64,000 nucleotides of DNA from Firmicutes bacterium OM04-13BH (GCA_003481745.1 QULP01000003.1:248001-312000), one strand, 5' to 3'; positions 1-8,093 are shown, numbered from the stretch's first letter. Program-made: numbers and translations. The notes: generated from the sequence alone by a model not told the origin.

Positions 1-138
1 ATCGTAAGTTTTCATATTTATCATTCCCTCTGTCATCTAAGTAATATAACTCTTTATTATCTTATACGAAACTTAGCAAATTTGAAATGAATAAGTCCTG
101 TTTTTTATTTGAACAAACTATACATTTTTATTTTAGAT

Positions 139-180
139 ACAAAAAAGACCATCACATTTTTAAATGCAATAGCCTTTTTT
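139..180 (-). terminator. Rho-independent terminator after tRNA-Leu
   Basis: On the minus strand a 12-bp stem with several G-U pairs (arms 145-156 and 162-174, approximately) is followed by a run of T. It lies directly downstream of the last tRNA and probably ends the tRNA operon. Confidence 0.7.
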
Positions 181-182
181 CA

Positions 183-262
183 TGCGGGCAACAGGACTTG
201 AACCTGCACGGTCTCCCACTAGAACCTAAATCTAGCGCGTCTGCCAATTCCGCCATGCCCGC
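183..262 (-). tRNA. tRNA-Leu (anticodon TAG)
   Basis: The cloverleaf has acceptor stem GCGGGCA/TGCCCGC, a TTCAAGT T-loop and anticodon loop TTTAGGT giving UAG. The variable arm is longer than in the neighbouring tRNAs, as expected for class II, though short for a leucine tRNA. CCA is not encoded. It is the last gene of the cluster and lies beyond an internal terminator. Confidence 0.95.
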
Positions 263-270
263 CTATGCAA

Positions 271-306
271 TTGTAAAAAAATAGGAACAAGCTTTTGCTT
301 GTTCCA
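271..306 (-). terminator. Internal terminator between tRNA-Lys and tRNA-Leu
   Basis: A perfect 9-bp stem (GGAACAAGC with GCTTGTTCC, four-base loop) is followed on the minus strand by TATTTTTTT. It separates tRNA-Lys from tRNA-Leu, so Leu is reached only by read-through or processing unless it has its own promoter. Confidence 0.8.
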
Positions 307-307
307 G

Positions 308-380
308 TGAAGCATCGGGGATTCGAACCCCGGACAACTTGATTAAAAGTCAAGTGCTCTACCGACTGAGCTAATGCTCC
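308..380 (-). tRNA. tRNA-Lys (anticodon TTT)
   Basis: Acceptor GGAGCAT pairs with ATGCTTC. The anticodon stem CTTGA/TCAAG encloses CTTTTAA, giving UUU. T-loop GGTTCGAATCC is canonical and CCA is not encoded. Confidence 0.97.
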
Positions 381-398
381 ATAATTTAGTACCTTGAA

Positions 399-470
399 CT
401 GGGCTAGCTGGATTCGAACCAGCGAATGCAGCAGTCAAAGTGCTGTGCCTTACCGCTTGGCGATAGCCCA
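399..470 (-). tRNA. tRNA-Gln (anticodon TTG)
   Basis: The 5' half TGGGCTATCGCCAAGC is typical of glutamine tRNAs. Anticodon loop CTTTGAC gives UUG, and discriminator G follows the acceptor stem. CCA is not encoded. Confidence 0.97.
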
Positions 471-488
471 AGAACGCCTTACGGCTAA

Positions 489-563
489 GGTGGATAGAGG
501 GATTCGAACCCTCGGCCTCCAGAGCCACAATCTGGCGCGCTAACCAACTGCGCTATACCCACC
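489..563 (-). tRNA. tRNA-His (anticodon GTG)
   Basis: Anticodon loop TTGTGGC gives GUG. An extra 5' G (G-1) can pair with discriminator C, the histidine identity element. The T-arm GAGGGTTCGAATCCCTC is intact. Confidence 0.97.
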
Positions 564-587
564 ATTATATGTACATTTCTGTACAAG

Positions 588-661
<74 letters not shown>

Positions 662-683
662 GTACTCAGTATTGCATACTGAA

Positions 684-754
684 AGCGGGTGATGGGAATC
701 GAACCCACATATCCAGCTTGGAAGGCTGGTGTTCTACCACTGAACTACACCCGC
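684..754 (-). tRNA. tRNA-Gly (anticodon TCC)
   Basis: Acceptor GCGGGTG pairs with CACCCGC. Anticodon stem CCAGC/GCTGG encloses CTTCCAA, giving UCC. The short D-loop is typical of glycine tRNAs. Confidence 0.97.
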
Positions 755-779
755 ATGGGTTTTCCTTTTTTAAAGGAAG

Positions 780-854
780 TCGGGGTGACAGGATTCGAAC
801 CTGCGACCTCCTGGTCCCAAACCAGGCGCTCTAGCCAAGCTGAGCCACACCCCG
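780..854 (-). tRNA. tRNA-Pro (anticodon TGG)
   Basis: Acceptor CGGGGTG pairs with CACCCCG. Anticodon loop TTTGGGA gives UGG. It is the promoter-proximal member of the seven-tRNA operon. Confidence 0.97.
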
Positions 855-914
855 AAGGTATTCTTTTTTTCCTTTTGTCTCAGGTTTTTTTGCTCTTGCC
901 CTGTGACAAGATAT

Positions 915-943
915 AATATACCACAGGGTTTTCTATATGTCAA
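915..943 (-). promoter_or_regulatory. Promoter of the tRNA operon
   Basis: The minus strand has -35 TTGACA (938-943), a 17-bp spacer and -10 TATATT (915-920), close to sigma-A consensus. An inverted repeat CCCTGTG/CACAGGG (899-905 and 922-928) spans the -10 and start region and could be an operator or an initial transcript hairpin. Apart from this, 855-1027 holds only T-rich sequence. Confidence 0.8.
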
Positions 944-1027
944 CGTTTTTTTTTAATTTTTTTAATTTTTTTTTCTTTCCATAAAATACCCGCTATTTTC
1001 CCTTTAAAAGCTTTAATTTACACTGTT

Positions 1028-1519
1028 TTATTTACAGCTTTCTAAATAGTAGATATCATAATGCGCAATTCCCTTTTCATCAATTTCCATAATTGCATAA
1101 CTCGGTTTTCTTCCATGCTGTCTTGGGTAGGATAAACTTCCCGGATTTAAAACTGTAATCTCCGACTCGATTTCCAAGTCCGGTCTGTGAGTATGACCAT
1201 ATAATGCCACATTGCATCCTCTGGCAAGTGCTTCCTCTTTTAGCATACTGGTTTCTACAGAGACACCATAATAATGTCCATGTGTCATCAAGATACGATA
1301 ATCCCCAATTGTGACAACTATCTCTCTTGGCAGTTCTGAAAAGAAGTCATTGTTTCCCGCAACAATATGTACCGGACAGGAAACTAACGCTTCAATATAA
1401 TCTTCCTGTCCCTCTACATCTCCAAGATGCAAAAGACAGTCAATCTTTCCTACTTTTTCTACCACTCTCTCCAAATTCTCTTCATGGCCATGTGTATCGC
1501 TTACAATAAGTATCTTCAT
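1028..1519 (-). CDS. YfcE/MJ0936-family metallophosphoesterase
   Basis: A 163-aa cytosolic calcineurin-like phosphoesterase, full length for the small YfcE/MJ0936 family. The metal-binding motifs occur in order: SDTHGH (residues 7-12), GDVEG (33-37), GNND (55-58), MTHGH (78-82) and GHTHRP (108-113), so both metal sites look intact. Family members hydrolyse artificial phosphodiesters; the natural substrate is not known. It lies 78 bp downstream of rdgB and ends the rdgB/rlmL run. A second paralogue, at 3379, opens that run, so two phosphoesterases bracket nucleotide-sanitising and rRNA-modifying genes. Exact substrate unassigned. Confidence 0.9.
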   Translation of the reverse strand: MKILIVSDTHGHEENLERVVEKVGKIDCLLHLGDVEGQEDYIEALVSCPVHIVAGNNDFFSELPREIVVTIGDYRILMTHGHYYGVSVETSMLKEEALARGCNVALYGHTHRPDLEIESEITVLNPGSLSYPRQHGRKPSYAIMEIDEKGIAHYDIYYLESCK

Positions 1520-1560
1520 TTACCGAGTCCCTTCCTTGTATATAATATTATAGAAGTAAT

Positions 1561-1583
1561 GGGGTCAAAGAAGTTTTGACCCC
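1561..1583. other. Perfect hairpin between rdgB and the phosphoesterase gene
   Basis: GGGGTCAAA and TTTTGACCCC form a near-perfect stem with a tiny loop 15 bp after the rdgB stop. No T run follows on the minus strand, so it may be a weak attenuator or mRNA-stabilising hairpin rather than a true terminator. Confidence 0.5.
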
Positions 1584-1597
1584 ACTCTTTTTGAACT

Positions 1598-2197
1598 TTA
1601 TAATAAACGTTCTCTCTCTAACAGTTCTTTCATCAATCGAAGTGCATTTCCTCTGTGGCTAATGCTGTTCTTTTCTTCCGGCGGGAGTTCTGCTGTTGTG
1701 CATCCACGTTCTGGAAGATAAAAAATCGGGTCATATCCAAATCCATTTTCACCTTTCTCTTCATATCCAATAATGCCCTCTACCGTTCCTCTTACCACTA
1801 ATTCTTTTCCATCCGGAAATACTGCTGCAATTGCGCACACAAACCTTGCTGTTCTCTTTTCGTCCGGCACACCTTCTAAACGGTCAATCAGACTCTTATT
1901 TTTAATATGATAGGACGTATCCTCTCCCATGTATCTGGCCGAGTAAATGCCCGGTTCTTTATTCAAATAGTCAATTTCAAGTCCGGAATCATCTGCAAGC
2001 ACCATCTCACCTGCAAGTTTACAGATTGCTCTTGCCTTAATCAGTGCGTTTTCCTCAAATGTCTTTCCATCTTCTACAATATCTGCAGAAACACCTGCTT
2101 CTTTCATAGAAAGGATTTCAAGCGGAAGTGCACCTAAGATTTCACGGATTTCTTTCATCTTATTTTCATTGCCTGTTGCAAAAATCATTCGTTTCAT
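1598..2197 (-). CDS. rdgB: XTP/dITP diphosphatase (RdgB/HAM1 family)
   Basis: A 199-aa HAM1/RdgB pyrophosphatase that hydrolyses non-canonical purine triphosphates (dITP, XTP) to monophosphates and so keeps them out of DNA and RNA. Conserved motifs are visible: the N-terminal ATGNENK nucleotide-binding loop, ADDSGLE (about residues 68-74) for the metal, GFGYDPIFY in the middle and SHRGNAL near the C-terminus. The start follows a GAGG-containing leader. It is 24 bp downstream of the RlmL-like gene and probably cotranscribed with it. Length and motifs match the family. Confidence 0.95.
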   Translation of the reverse strand: MKRMIFATGNENKMKEIREILGALPLEILSMKEAGVSADIVEDGKTFEENALIKARAICKLAGEMVLADDSGLEIDYLNKEPGIYSARYMGEDTSYHIKNKSLIDRLEGVPDEKRTARFVCAIAAVFPDGKELVVRGTVEGIIGYEEKGENGFGYDPIFYLPERGCTTAELPPEEKNSISHRGNALRLMKELLERERLL

Positions 2198-2221
2198 AAC
2201 TCTTTTTTATCCTCTTTCCTC

Positions 2222-3379
2222 TTATTCCACGGTTTTCTTTGGTTTTGGAGGCTTCGGTCCCATAAACTGATAGAAATAGGTTTTCATCATGCCGTTATAA
2301 ATCTTGCGGTTTTTATCTGCTTCTCTTCCTATATAACGCTCTGCATCTTTATAAGCAGTAATCAGATACATAGACCAGGAATCAAGCTCTTTATAACGTG
2401 CTCCAATCGTTTCATACAATGCCGGAAGATTCTCTTTTTCTTCAAGACGTTCTCCATAAGGCGGATTCGTGATGATAAATCCATATTTTTTTGGATGGCT
2501 CAAGTCTTTGACATCTCTTTGTTGGAAATGAATCAGTTTATCTACGCCTGCACGTACCGCATTTTCTCTTGCATATTTTACAATCGTTCCATCAAGGTCA
2601 TACCCCTGAATATCCGTCTGTACATTTAAATCCATGATATCCTGTGCTTCTTCTTTTACCTGATACCAGTATTTTCTTGAAATCAGGTTTTTCCAGTCCT
2701 CGCATAAGAAATTTCGATTGAGTCCGGGCGCAATATTTGCCGCCATCATCGCTGCCTCAATCGGAAATGTACCGCTTCCACAGAATGGGTCTACTAAAAT
2801 GCGGTCTTTTCTCCACGGTGTCAGCTTAATTAAGGCTGCTGCTAATGTCTCTGTAATCGGCGCTTTGCTGATTGCCTGACGATATCCACGTTTATGCAGG
2901 GAAATTCCTGAAGTATCGATTCCTATCGTAACCTCATCTTTCATAAATGCCACACGAACCGGATAACTTGCGCCGTCCTCTTCAAACCATTCTACATGGT
3001 ACACAGATTTTAAACGTTCTACCATTGCCTTTTTCATAATCGACTGGATATCAGATGGGCTGAATAACTGGCTTTTCACTGAATTTGCTTTCTTAATCCA
3101 GAATTTTCCATCCACCGGTATATAATTCTCCCATGGAAGTGCTTTTGTCTTTTCAAACAGTTCTTCAAAGGTCACTGCCTTAAACTGTCCGACTTTCAAC
3201 AAAATACGCTCTGTCGTTCTAAGGAACATGTTTGCACGCACGATTGCCTCTGCATCTCCCGAAAATGTAACCTTTCCATCTTCTACTTTTATAATTTCAT
3301 ATCCTAAGTCTAAGATTTCACGTTTCATAACCGCTTCAAGACCAAAATGGCAAGGTGCAATCAATTCAAATTTATCCAT
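2222..3379 (-). CDS. THUMP-domain SAM-dependent RNA methyltransferase (RlmL/YpsC-like)
   Basis: A 385-aa class I methyltransferase of the RlmL/YpsC (COG0116) family, expected to methylate guanine N2 in 23S rRNA. The N-terminal ~150 residues fit a ferredoxin-like plus THUMP RNA-binding module. Motif I DPFCGSGT lies near residue 197 and the amino-methylation motif NPPYGERL near 308. The start codon overlaps the stop of the upstream phosphoesterase by one base (TAATG), which implies translational coupling. It lacks the second RlmK-like methyltransferase half of enterobacterial RlmL, as is usual in Firmicutes. Confidence 0.9.
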   Translation of the reverse strand: MDKFELIAPCHFGLEAVMKREILDLGYEIIKVEDGKVTFSGDAEAIVRANMFLRTTERILLKVGQFKAVTFEELFEKTKALPWENYIPVDGKFWIKKANSVKSQLFSPSDIQSIMKKAMVERLKSVYHVEWFEEDGASYPVRVAFMKDEVTIGIDTSGISLHKRGYRQAISKAPITETLAAALIKLTPWRKDRILVDPFCGSGTFPIEAAMMAANIAPGLNRNFLCEDWKNLISRKYWYQVKEEAQDIMDLNVQTDIQGYDLDGTIVKYARENAVRAGVDKLIHFQQRDVKDLSHPKKYGFIITNPPYGERLEEKENLPALYETIGARYKELDSWSMYLITAYKDAERYIGREADKNRKIYNGMMKTYFYQFMGPKPPKPKKTVE

Positions 3380-3921
3380 TATAAAGTAATCTCCTTCACA
3401 ACTTCTCCTTCAAAGCCACGAATGGAAAATACACCGTTTTCTAACACTGCATAAGTTGGAATATTACCTTCTTTTGGAATGGAAACAGAACCTGGATTTA
3501 AAATAGTATAAGTCTCTCTCTTTTCCGCACGCAGTACGTGTGTATGACCATGAATGAAAATATCACCATTCTTTAAAGGCGGAAGGTTATTTTCATTATA
3601 AATATGTCCATGGCTTGCATAAATGGTGCGTTCTCCATCCATAATAATACAGTAATCTGCCATAATCGGGAACTTTAATACCATCTGGTCTACTTCTGCA
3701 TCACAGTTTCCTCTTACTACATATAAATCATCTTTTCTTTCATTGAGCAGGGCAATGACTTCCTTCGGGGCATAATCCTTCGGTAAATCATTTCTTGGAC
3801 CATGGTAAAGAATATCGCCAAGCAGAACCAGACGGTCTGCCTTTTCTTTGTCATAAGCTTCTAACATTTTTTTACAGTAATAAGCAGAACCGTGAATATC
3901 GGATGCAAACATGTATTTCAT
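3379..3921 (-). CDS. yfcE: YfcE phosphodiesterase
   Basis: A 180-aa calcineurin-like phosphodiesterase. Motifs ASDIHGS (7-13), LLGDILYHG, RGNCD, SHGHIY and GHTHVL supply the two-metal ligands. GPRNDLPKDY after the GD motif is typical of the YfcE subgroup proper, unlike the shorter paralogue at 1028. It is first in a run yfcE, rlmL-like, rdgB, phosphoesterase, and its stop overlaps the next start. The physiological substrate is unknown. A strong two-stem hairpin element lies just upstream. Confidence 0.92.
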   Translation of the reverse strand: MKYMFASDIHGSAYYCKKMLEAYDKEKADRLVLLGDILYHGPRNDLPKDYAPKEVIALLNERKDDLYVVRGNCDAEVDQMVLKFPIMADYCIIMDGERTIYASHGHIYNENNLPPLKNGDIFIHGHTHVLRAEKRETYTILNPGSVSIPKEGNIPTYAVLENGVFSIRGFEGEVVKEITL

Positions 3922-3956
3922 AACTTTTTTTCTCCTTTTTATGTACTTTTAGAGCC

Positions 3957-4013
3957 GGACCGGAATAGCGGAGAATCTCGCAGGCAAGATTCTTTGTTCT
4001 GCCTCTCCGGTCC
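3957..4013. other. Compact two-stem structured element
   Basis: Outer arms GGACCGGA (3957-3964) and TCCGGTCC (4006-4013) form an 8-bp perfect stem. Inside, AGAATCT (3972-3978) and AGATTCT (3987-3993) form a 7-bp stem. It sits between the rhodanese stop and the yfcE start. No T run follows on either strand, so it is not a simple terminator. It may be an mRNA leader structure or a REP-like element. Confidence 0.5.
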
Positions 4014-4026
4014 ATAAAGTGTGCTC

Positions 4027-4380
4027 TTATTTATTTTTATTTATTTTACTATGCATCGGCGAAAAATACAAGTTAGAACCACTGTATGAATGGATTCCAC
4101 CTACTACAGATTTTACCCGATATCCTTTCTTCATCAGCTCTCTGGCTGCCATCAGACTTGCACTTCCCCTGTCACAGTACAATATCATCAGTCCCTCTTT
4201 GGGCAGGTGCTCTAAAATTGTATTCTCTATTTCATCAAAATCTTCATAAGGAAGATTCAATGCTCCAAAATAATGACATTCCAGATACTCCTTTGGACTT
4301 CTCAAATCTATAATAAATACGACATCCTGTCGGTAATATTCATCCAATTGCTGTGCTGAAATTGTGTCGATACCAGCCAT
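4027..4380 (-). CDS. Single-domain rhodanese-like protein
   Basis: A 117-aa rhodanese domain protein. The fold signatures IDLRSPKEYLECH and LPYEDF precede the active-site loop YCDRGSAS, whose cysteine can carry persulfide sulfur. Such stand-alone rhodaneses transfer sulfur or act in redox housekeeping, and the partner here is unknown. The start ATG follows AGGAAAAATAAA. The gene stands alone: the next gene upstream is an Asn-rich small ORF and downstream is yfcE across a hairpin element. Confidence 0.85.
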   Translation of the reverse strand: MAGIDTISAQQLDEYYRQDVVFIIDLRSPKEYLECHYFGALNLPYEDFDEIENTILEHLPKEGLMILYCDRGSASLMAARELMKKGYRVKSVVGGIHSYSGSNLYFSPMHSKINKNK

Positions 4381-4453
4381 TTTATTTTTCCTTTTCTTTT
4401 ATCTTATGTTGGAAATGTCAAAAGTGTAATTGCGTTTGTACCTGCACAAAAGA

Positions 4454-4482
4454 TAAAACGCGGAAATGCTTATCTGCATTCA
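4454..4482 (+). repeat. Remnant of dispersed element family A
   Basis: About 29 bp match the distal end of the family A element (core ATGCTTATCTGCATTC against ATGCTTATCTGCGTTC in complete copies). The rest of the element is missing. It lies between the rhodanese and the Asn-rich gene. Confidence 0.5.
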
Positions 4483-4554
4483 AAAACCTGCCATGCAAAA
4501 TTCCTTTCACACAGCAGGTTCCTTGTTTTAGAACTTTTTTATTTTCTGTACGAT

Positions 4555-4782
4555 TTAATATTCATACTCATTGGAAGCATTTTTATTATGCGTACAGTTT
4601 TTACTGTTATTTGCATTTGAATTTTTCTGTGTATTTTTTGAAGTCTGTGAATTTGACTGTGCAGCATTTGTATTACTGTTTGTTGAATTTGTCTGATTCT
4701 GCATACCCCCATTTTTCATATTGTTTGCGTTCATCCCATTATTTGTACTGTTCTGATTATTGTTTGAATAATTTTTAGCCAT
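4555..4782 (-). CDS. Asn/Ser-rich low-complexity small protein
   Basis: A 75-aa protein begins at MAKNYSNNNQ, chosen because AGGAGG stands 7-8 bases before that ATG; an upstream in-frame ATG overlaps the ribosome-binding site. Composition is dominated by Asn, Ser, Gln, Thr and Lys, with no hydrophobic segment and a single Cys near the C-terminus (CTHNK). Such composition recalls gamma-type small acid-soluble spore proteins and other Asn-rich clostridial proteins, but I see no diagnostic repeat, so function is unassigned. It has strong translation signals, so it is probably a real gene. Confidence 0.65.
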   Translation of the reverse strand: MAKNYSNNNQNSTNNGMNANNMKNGGMQNQTNSTNSNTNAAQSNSQTSKNTQKNSNANNSKNCTHNKNASNEYEY

Positions 4783-4966
4783 TTTACTGCCTCCTGATTT
4801 CATAACTGATTTTTGTTACAAACCTTAGTATTTCAAAAAGTTTAGAATTTATACATATTTTTTTCATTTTTTCTTTATTACTTCTTGCTTTTATCACAGT
4901 AACGTGCTATAATGCTAATCAACGTATACTTTAATACATGAATACGATAGTACAACGCCTTAATCA

Positions 4967-5028
4967 CGTGAATTATTTTTCATTCACGTCAAACACACGC
5001 AATCATCTTACTATTATGATGTGCGTGT
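4967..5028 (+). promoter_or_regulatory. Two consecutive hairpins upstream of the M20-yfcC operon
   Basis: CGTGAAT/ATTCACG (4967-4973, 4982-4988) and a 12-bp bulged stem from ACACGCAATCAT and ATGAT-G-TGCGTGT (4995-5006, 5016-5028) occupy the leader about 55 bp before the start codon. They could be operator palindromes or leader RNA structure. No known riboswitch was recognised, and 4783-5081 holds nothing else. Confidence 0.4.
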
Positions 5029-5081
5029 CAAAAAGTGAGTTTTGACACTTTAGAATGTGACAGAAGAAGGAGCTGATTCTC

Positions 5082-6269
5082 ATGAGTGAATTAAAAGAAA
5101 AAATTAAAGAAGCCGTCAACAAACATCTTGATACGGCAATTGCTTTAAGCAAAGATTTAGCCGAGCATCCGGAACTTCCTTACCAGGAATTTGAATCCAG
5201 CCGAAAAATGGCAGAAATTTTAAAAGAAGCCGGATTTGAAGTTACCTATCCTTATGCCGGATATGACACCGCTTATTGTGCCAAACTTGATAACGGCGAT
5301 GGTCCGTCCGTTGCACTTCTTGCAGAATACGATGCGCTTCCGGAAATCGGACATGGCTGTGGTCATAACCTTCACGGTTCTCTCTCCGTACTTTCCGGTC
5401 TTGCTTTAATGGATTTAAAAGATAAATTCAAAGGAACACTTTATGTCATTGGAACACCTGCCGAAGAAGAAAACGGTGCAAAAATTGGAATGGCAGAACA
5501 GGGAATCTTTGATGATATGTCAATGGCAGTTATGATGCACAGCAGTTCAGGCGGATATTCTCTTCCAGATATGGACGTTTTAAGCCTGCGCTGTTATGAA
5601 GTTGAATTCTTTGGAGAAACCGCTCATGCAGTTGCTGCTCCATGGAATGGCAAAAGTGCCCTCTCCGCTGCAAGAAAATTTCTTGATTTAATTGACGCAA
5701 GGCGGGAATGCTTCACACCGGATATTCATGTTAACTCGGTTATCTTAGATGGAGGAAAAGCTCCAAATATTATTCCGGACTATAGTAAAATACGAATGGA
5801 ATTTCGTACTGCTTCCATGAGCCGATTAGAAAAAGTAGATGAAATGATTAAAAAATGTGCAAATGCCGCTGCAATGGCACTTGACTGTACGGTAACACTC
5901 ACCTTTGGACTCTCTGATTTTGCAGATATGGTAAGAAATTATCCTCTGGAAAATAAAATAACCGAACTGATGGCAGGTTATGGATTAAAAGTAGGTGATG
6001 TACCACCGGCTTCCGGTTCTTCTGACGTTGGAAATATCAGCTACCGCTGTCCTGCAATGCAATCCATGCTTTCTATCACAGATGAAAATTTTGCACTGCA
6101 TACCAGAGATTTCCGTGATGCCACATTAAAACCAAAGGCGCACGATGCAATGGCAAAAGGCGCATGTTGTCTGGCTGATTTATCTCTGAAAATATTTAAT
6201 GACGATTCTTTCCGCAGTACTGTTTATGAAGCATGGCAGAAAGAATTAAAGAACAAACAATCTGACTAG
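5082..6269 (+). CDS. M20-family amidohydrolase (AbgB-like)
   Basis: A 395-aa peptidase M20D/amidohydrolase, the zinc enzymes that remove acyl or peptidyl groups from amino acids (for example p-aminobenzoyl-glutamate). Metal motifs GHGCGHNLHG (about 91-100) and EEEN (about 128-131) are present, followed by the dimerisation domain and a C-terminal HTRDF histidine. The start follows AAGGAG with good spacing. A YfcC-type carrier begins 20 bp downstream, so the pair probably imports a conjugate or small peptide and hydrolyses it inside the cell. The actual substrate cannot be read from sequence. Confidence 0.88.
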   Translation: MSELKEKIKEAVNKHLDTAIALSKDLAEHPELPYQEFESSRKMAEILKEAGFEVTYPYAGYDTAYCAKLDNGDGPSVALLAEYDALPEIGHGCGHNLHGSLSVLSGLALMDLKDKFKGTLYVIGTPAEEENGAKIGMAEQGIFDDMSMAVMMHSSSGGYSLPDMDVLSLRCYEVEFFGETAHAVAAPWNGKSALSAARKFLDLIDARRECFTPDIHVNSVILDGGKAPNIIPDYSKIRMEFRTASMSRLEKVDEMIKKCANAAAMALDCTVTLTFGLSDFADMVRNYPLENKITELMAGYGLKVGDVPPASGSSDVGNISYRCPAMQSMLSITDENFALHTRDFRDATLKPKAHDAMAKGACCLADLSLKIFNDDSFRSTVYEAWQKELKNKQSD

Positions 6270-6289
6270 CAGATGAGGAGGACTTGATT

Positions 6290-7687
6290 ATGGATACAGA
6301 AACGAAAAAGAAGAAAAAATTCAAACTTCCGCACATCTTCGTACTGCTGACAGCTATCATTATTGTCTGTGCGGTCGCAACCTGGATTTTACCAGCCGGA
6401 GAATTTGACCGTCAGGTGAACGAAGCCGGAACGGAAGTAGTTGTTCCCGGAACTTACCACACCGTTGATTCTTCACCGGTTGGACCTTTTGAAACTGTAA
6501 AAGCCATTTACAATGGTATGTTAAACGGTGGCGGAGTTATCTTCTTCGTATTTATCGCTTACGCTGCAATCGGTTTAATTATCTCAACCGGAGCCTTTAA
6601 CGGACTGGTTGCCGGACTTTTAAAAATACTTCAGGGAAAAACGAGGGCTATTATTATTCCGGTCTTTATTCTGGTTCTCGGCTGTGCTTCTTCTACCATC
6701 GGTGTTTTTGAAGAAGCTTTCCCATTCATTCCAATTTTTGTTGGAATTGCAATCGCCATGGGTTATGATGCTGTTGTCGGACTTGCAATTGTCGCTCTTG
6801 GTGTTGGACTTGGATACAGCGGTGCGGTTATGAACCCATTTACCGTTGGAATGGCACAGAGTATCGCCGGATTACAGCAGTTATCCGGTGCAGGATACCG
6901 TATTATCTGCCATCTTGCCATGATTGTTGTTGCTTCTATCTTTGTTGTCCGCTATGCCTTAAAGATTCAGGCTGACCCGACAAAGAGCCTTGTATATGGC
7001 GATGACTTCAGTCACTTAACCATTGATGCAAAAGAAGTAGAAAATCACCCATTTGGTATTCGTGAAAAATTAGTACTTGCCACTCTTGCTGCCGGTATCG
7101 CAGTCATTGTATGGGGTGTTAAAGTAAAAGGATGGTACTTTGAAGACTTATCTGCTGTTTTCTTAATCATGGGAATCGTAAGCTCCCTTATCATGGGATG
7201 GGGACCAAATACCATCGCTGAGAAGATGGCAGCAAGCTTTACTGATATCGCAGTCGCCTGTATGATGATTGGTTTCTCAAGAGGTATTCTGGTTGTATTA
7301 CAATCCGGACACATCATTGATACCATTGTTTATGGAATCTCTATTCCACTGCACTACTTCCCATCCTGGGTTGCATCAGAGGCAATGCTCGTTGTTCAGA
7401 CCTTATTAAACTTCCTGATTCCATCCGGTTCCGGACAGGCGGTTACAAGTATGCCGATTATGGCTCCTCTTGCAGACTTAGTTGGTGTTTCCCGTCAGGT
7501 ATCTGTTCTGGCATTCCAGTTCGGCGATGGACTTTCCAACATTGTATGGCCAACCGCCATGGCACCAATCATGTGTGGAATCGCCGGTGTAAAGATTGAA
7601 AAATGGTGGAAATTCATCGTTCCAATCTTCCTTGTACTACTTCTTACACAGGGCATTTTAATTGGAATTTCAACTATCGTTTTCTAA
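6290..7687 (+). CDS. YfcC-family carrier protein
   Basis: A 465-aa polytopic membrane protein of the YfcC/ArcD-like anion and amino-acid carrier family. The first segment FVLLTAIIIVCAVATWILPAG is the usual opening with the ILPAGEFDR signature, and about 11-12 hydrophobic segments follow. The start was set at the ATG eight bases after AGGAGG; an in-frame TTG six bases upstream is too close to it. It forms an operon with the M20 amidohydrolase. Members are annotated as dicarboxylate or basic-amino-acid carriers, so substrate is inferred only from the neighbour. Confidence 0.88.
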   Translation: MDTETKKKKKFKLPHIFVLLTAIIIVCAVATWILPAGEFDRQVNEAGTEVVVPGTYHTVDSSPVGPFETVKAIYNGMLNGGGVIFFVFIAYAAIGLIISTGAFNGLVAGLLKILQGKTRAIIIPVFILVLGCASSTIGVFEEAFPFIPIFVGIAIAMGYDAVVGLAIVALGVGLGYSGAVMNPFTVGMAQSIAGLQQLSGAGYRIICHLAMIVVASIFVVRYALKIQADPTKSLVYGDDFSHLTIDAKEVENHPFGIREKLVLATLAAGIAVIVWGVKVKGWYFEDLSAVFLIMGIVSSLIMGWGPNTIAEKMAASFTDIAVACMMIGFSRGILVVLQSGHIIDTIVYGISIPLHYFPSWVASEAMLVVQTLLNFLIPSGSGQAVTSMPIMAPLADLVGVSRQVSVLAFQFGDGLSNIVWPTAMAPIMCGIAGVKIEKWWKFIVPIFLVLLLTQGILIGISTIVF

Positions 7688-7721
7688 CGTCCGATACAAT
7701 AAAACTTTAACCATAACTTCC

Positions 7722-7762
7722 AAAAGAGGCATTGAAATCATAAATTTCAACGCCTCTTTTTA
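7722..7762 (+). terminator. Terminator after yfcC
   Basis: The arms AAAGAGGCATTGAAAT and ATTTCAACGCCTCTTT form a strong stem followed by TTTTTA on the plus strand, 35 bp after the yfcC stop. Confidence 0.85.
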
Positions 7763-7948
7763 CGTTCTGTCAAACCTTTTTTTCTTTTTGTGCAATAAGA
7801 CAATATTTGTCAACCTTCTAAAAAGAAAGCTGAAAAACATTGCTTTTTTTCCCTTTTTATATTATAATATCACTTGTAAAAAGAATTTACCCTTCAAAAA
7901 TTTTTTTTACATTATAACCCCTTATTTAATTATTTATACTCCCCTCGG

Positions 7949-7988
7949 AGGTCTTGGTAGCTCCCCTATCAAGACCTTCTTTTTTTGT
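7949..7988 (+). terminator. Orphan plus-strand terminator
   Basis: AAGGTCTTGATAG-type stem (arms AGGTCTTG and CAAGACCT) with a T7 tract on the plus strand lies 190 bp after the first terminator, with no plus-strand gene between them. It may end a small RNA. The rest of 7763-8045 is AT-rich with no recognisable gene. Confidence 0.6.
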
Positions 7989-8046
7989 TCTTTTCTATTT
8001 TTTCTGAGTTTTCTGTGCCGTTTTTCTCTGCCTTTTCCGGCTTTTT

Positions 8047-8093
8047 ATCAAGCGGATATTCACAGTCTGCTGCGCCGCTTGCCTAATCGGTTA
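8047..8093 (-). repeat. Tail remnant of dispersed element family B
   Basis: TCAAGCGGATATTC and the following hairpin match the P5 tail of family B elements (see 8821), and CGGTTA at the other end matches the P1 arm. It abuts the stop codon of the HAAS-domain gene. Only the tail remains. Confidence 0.6.

Noticed and set aside
4353..4778. 141-codon plus-strand ORF
   Set aside because: It is antisense to the Asn-rich gene; its open frame is a by-product of biased codons and it lacks a start site.
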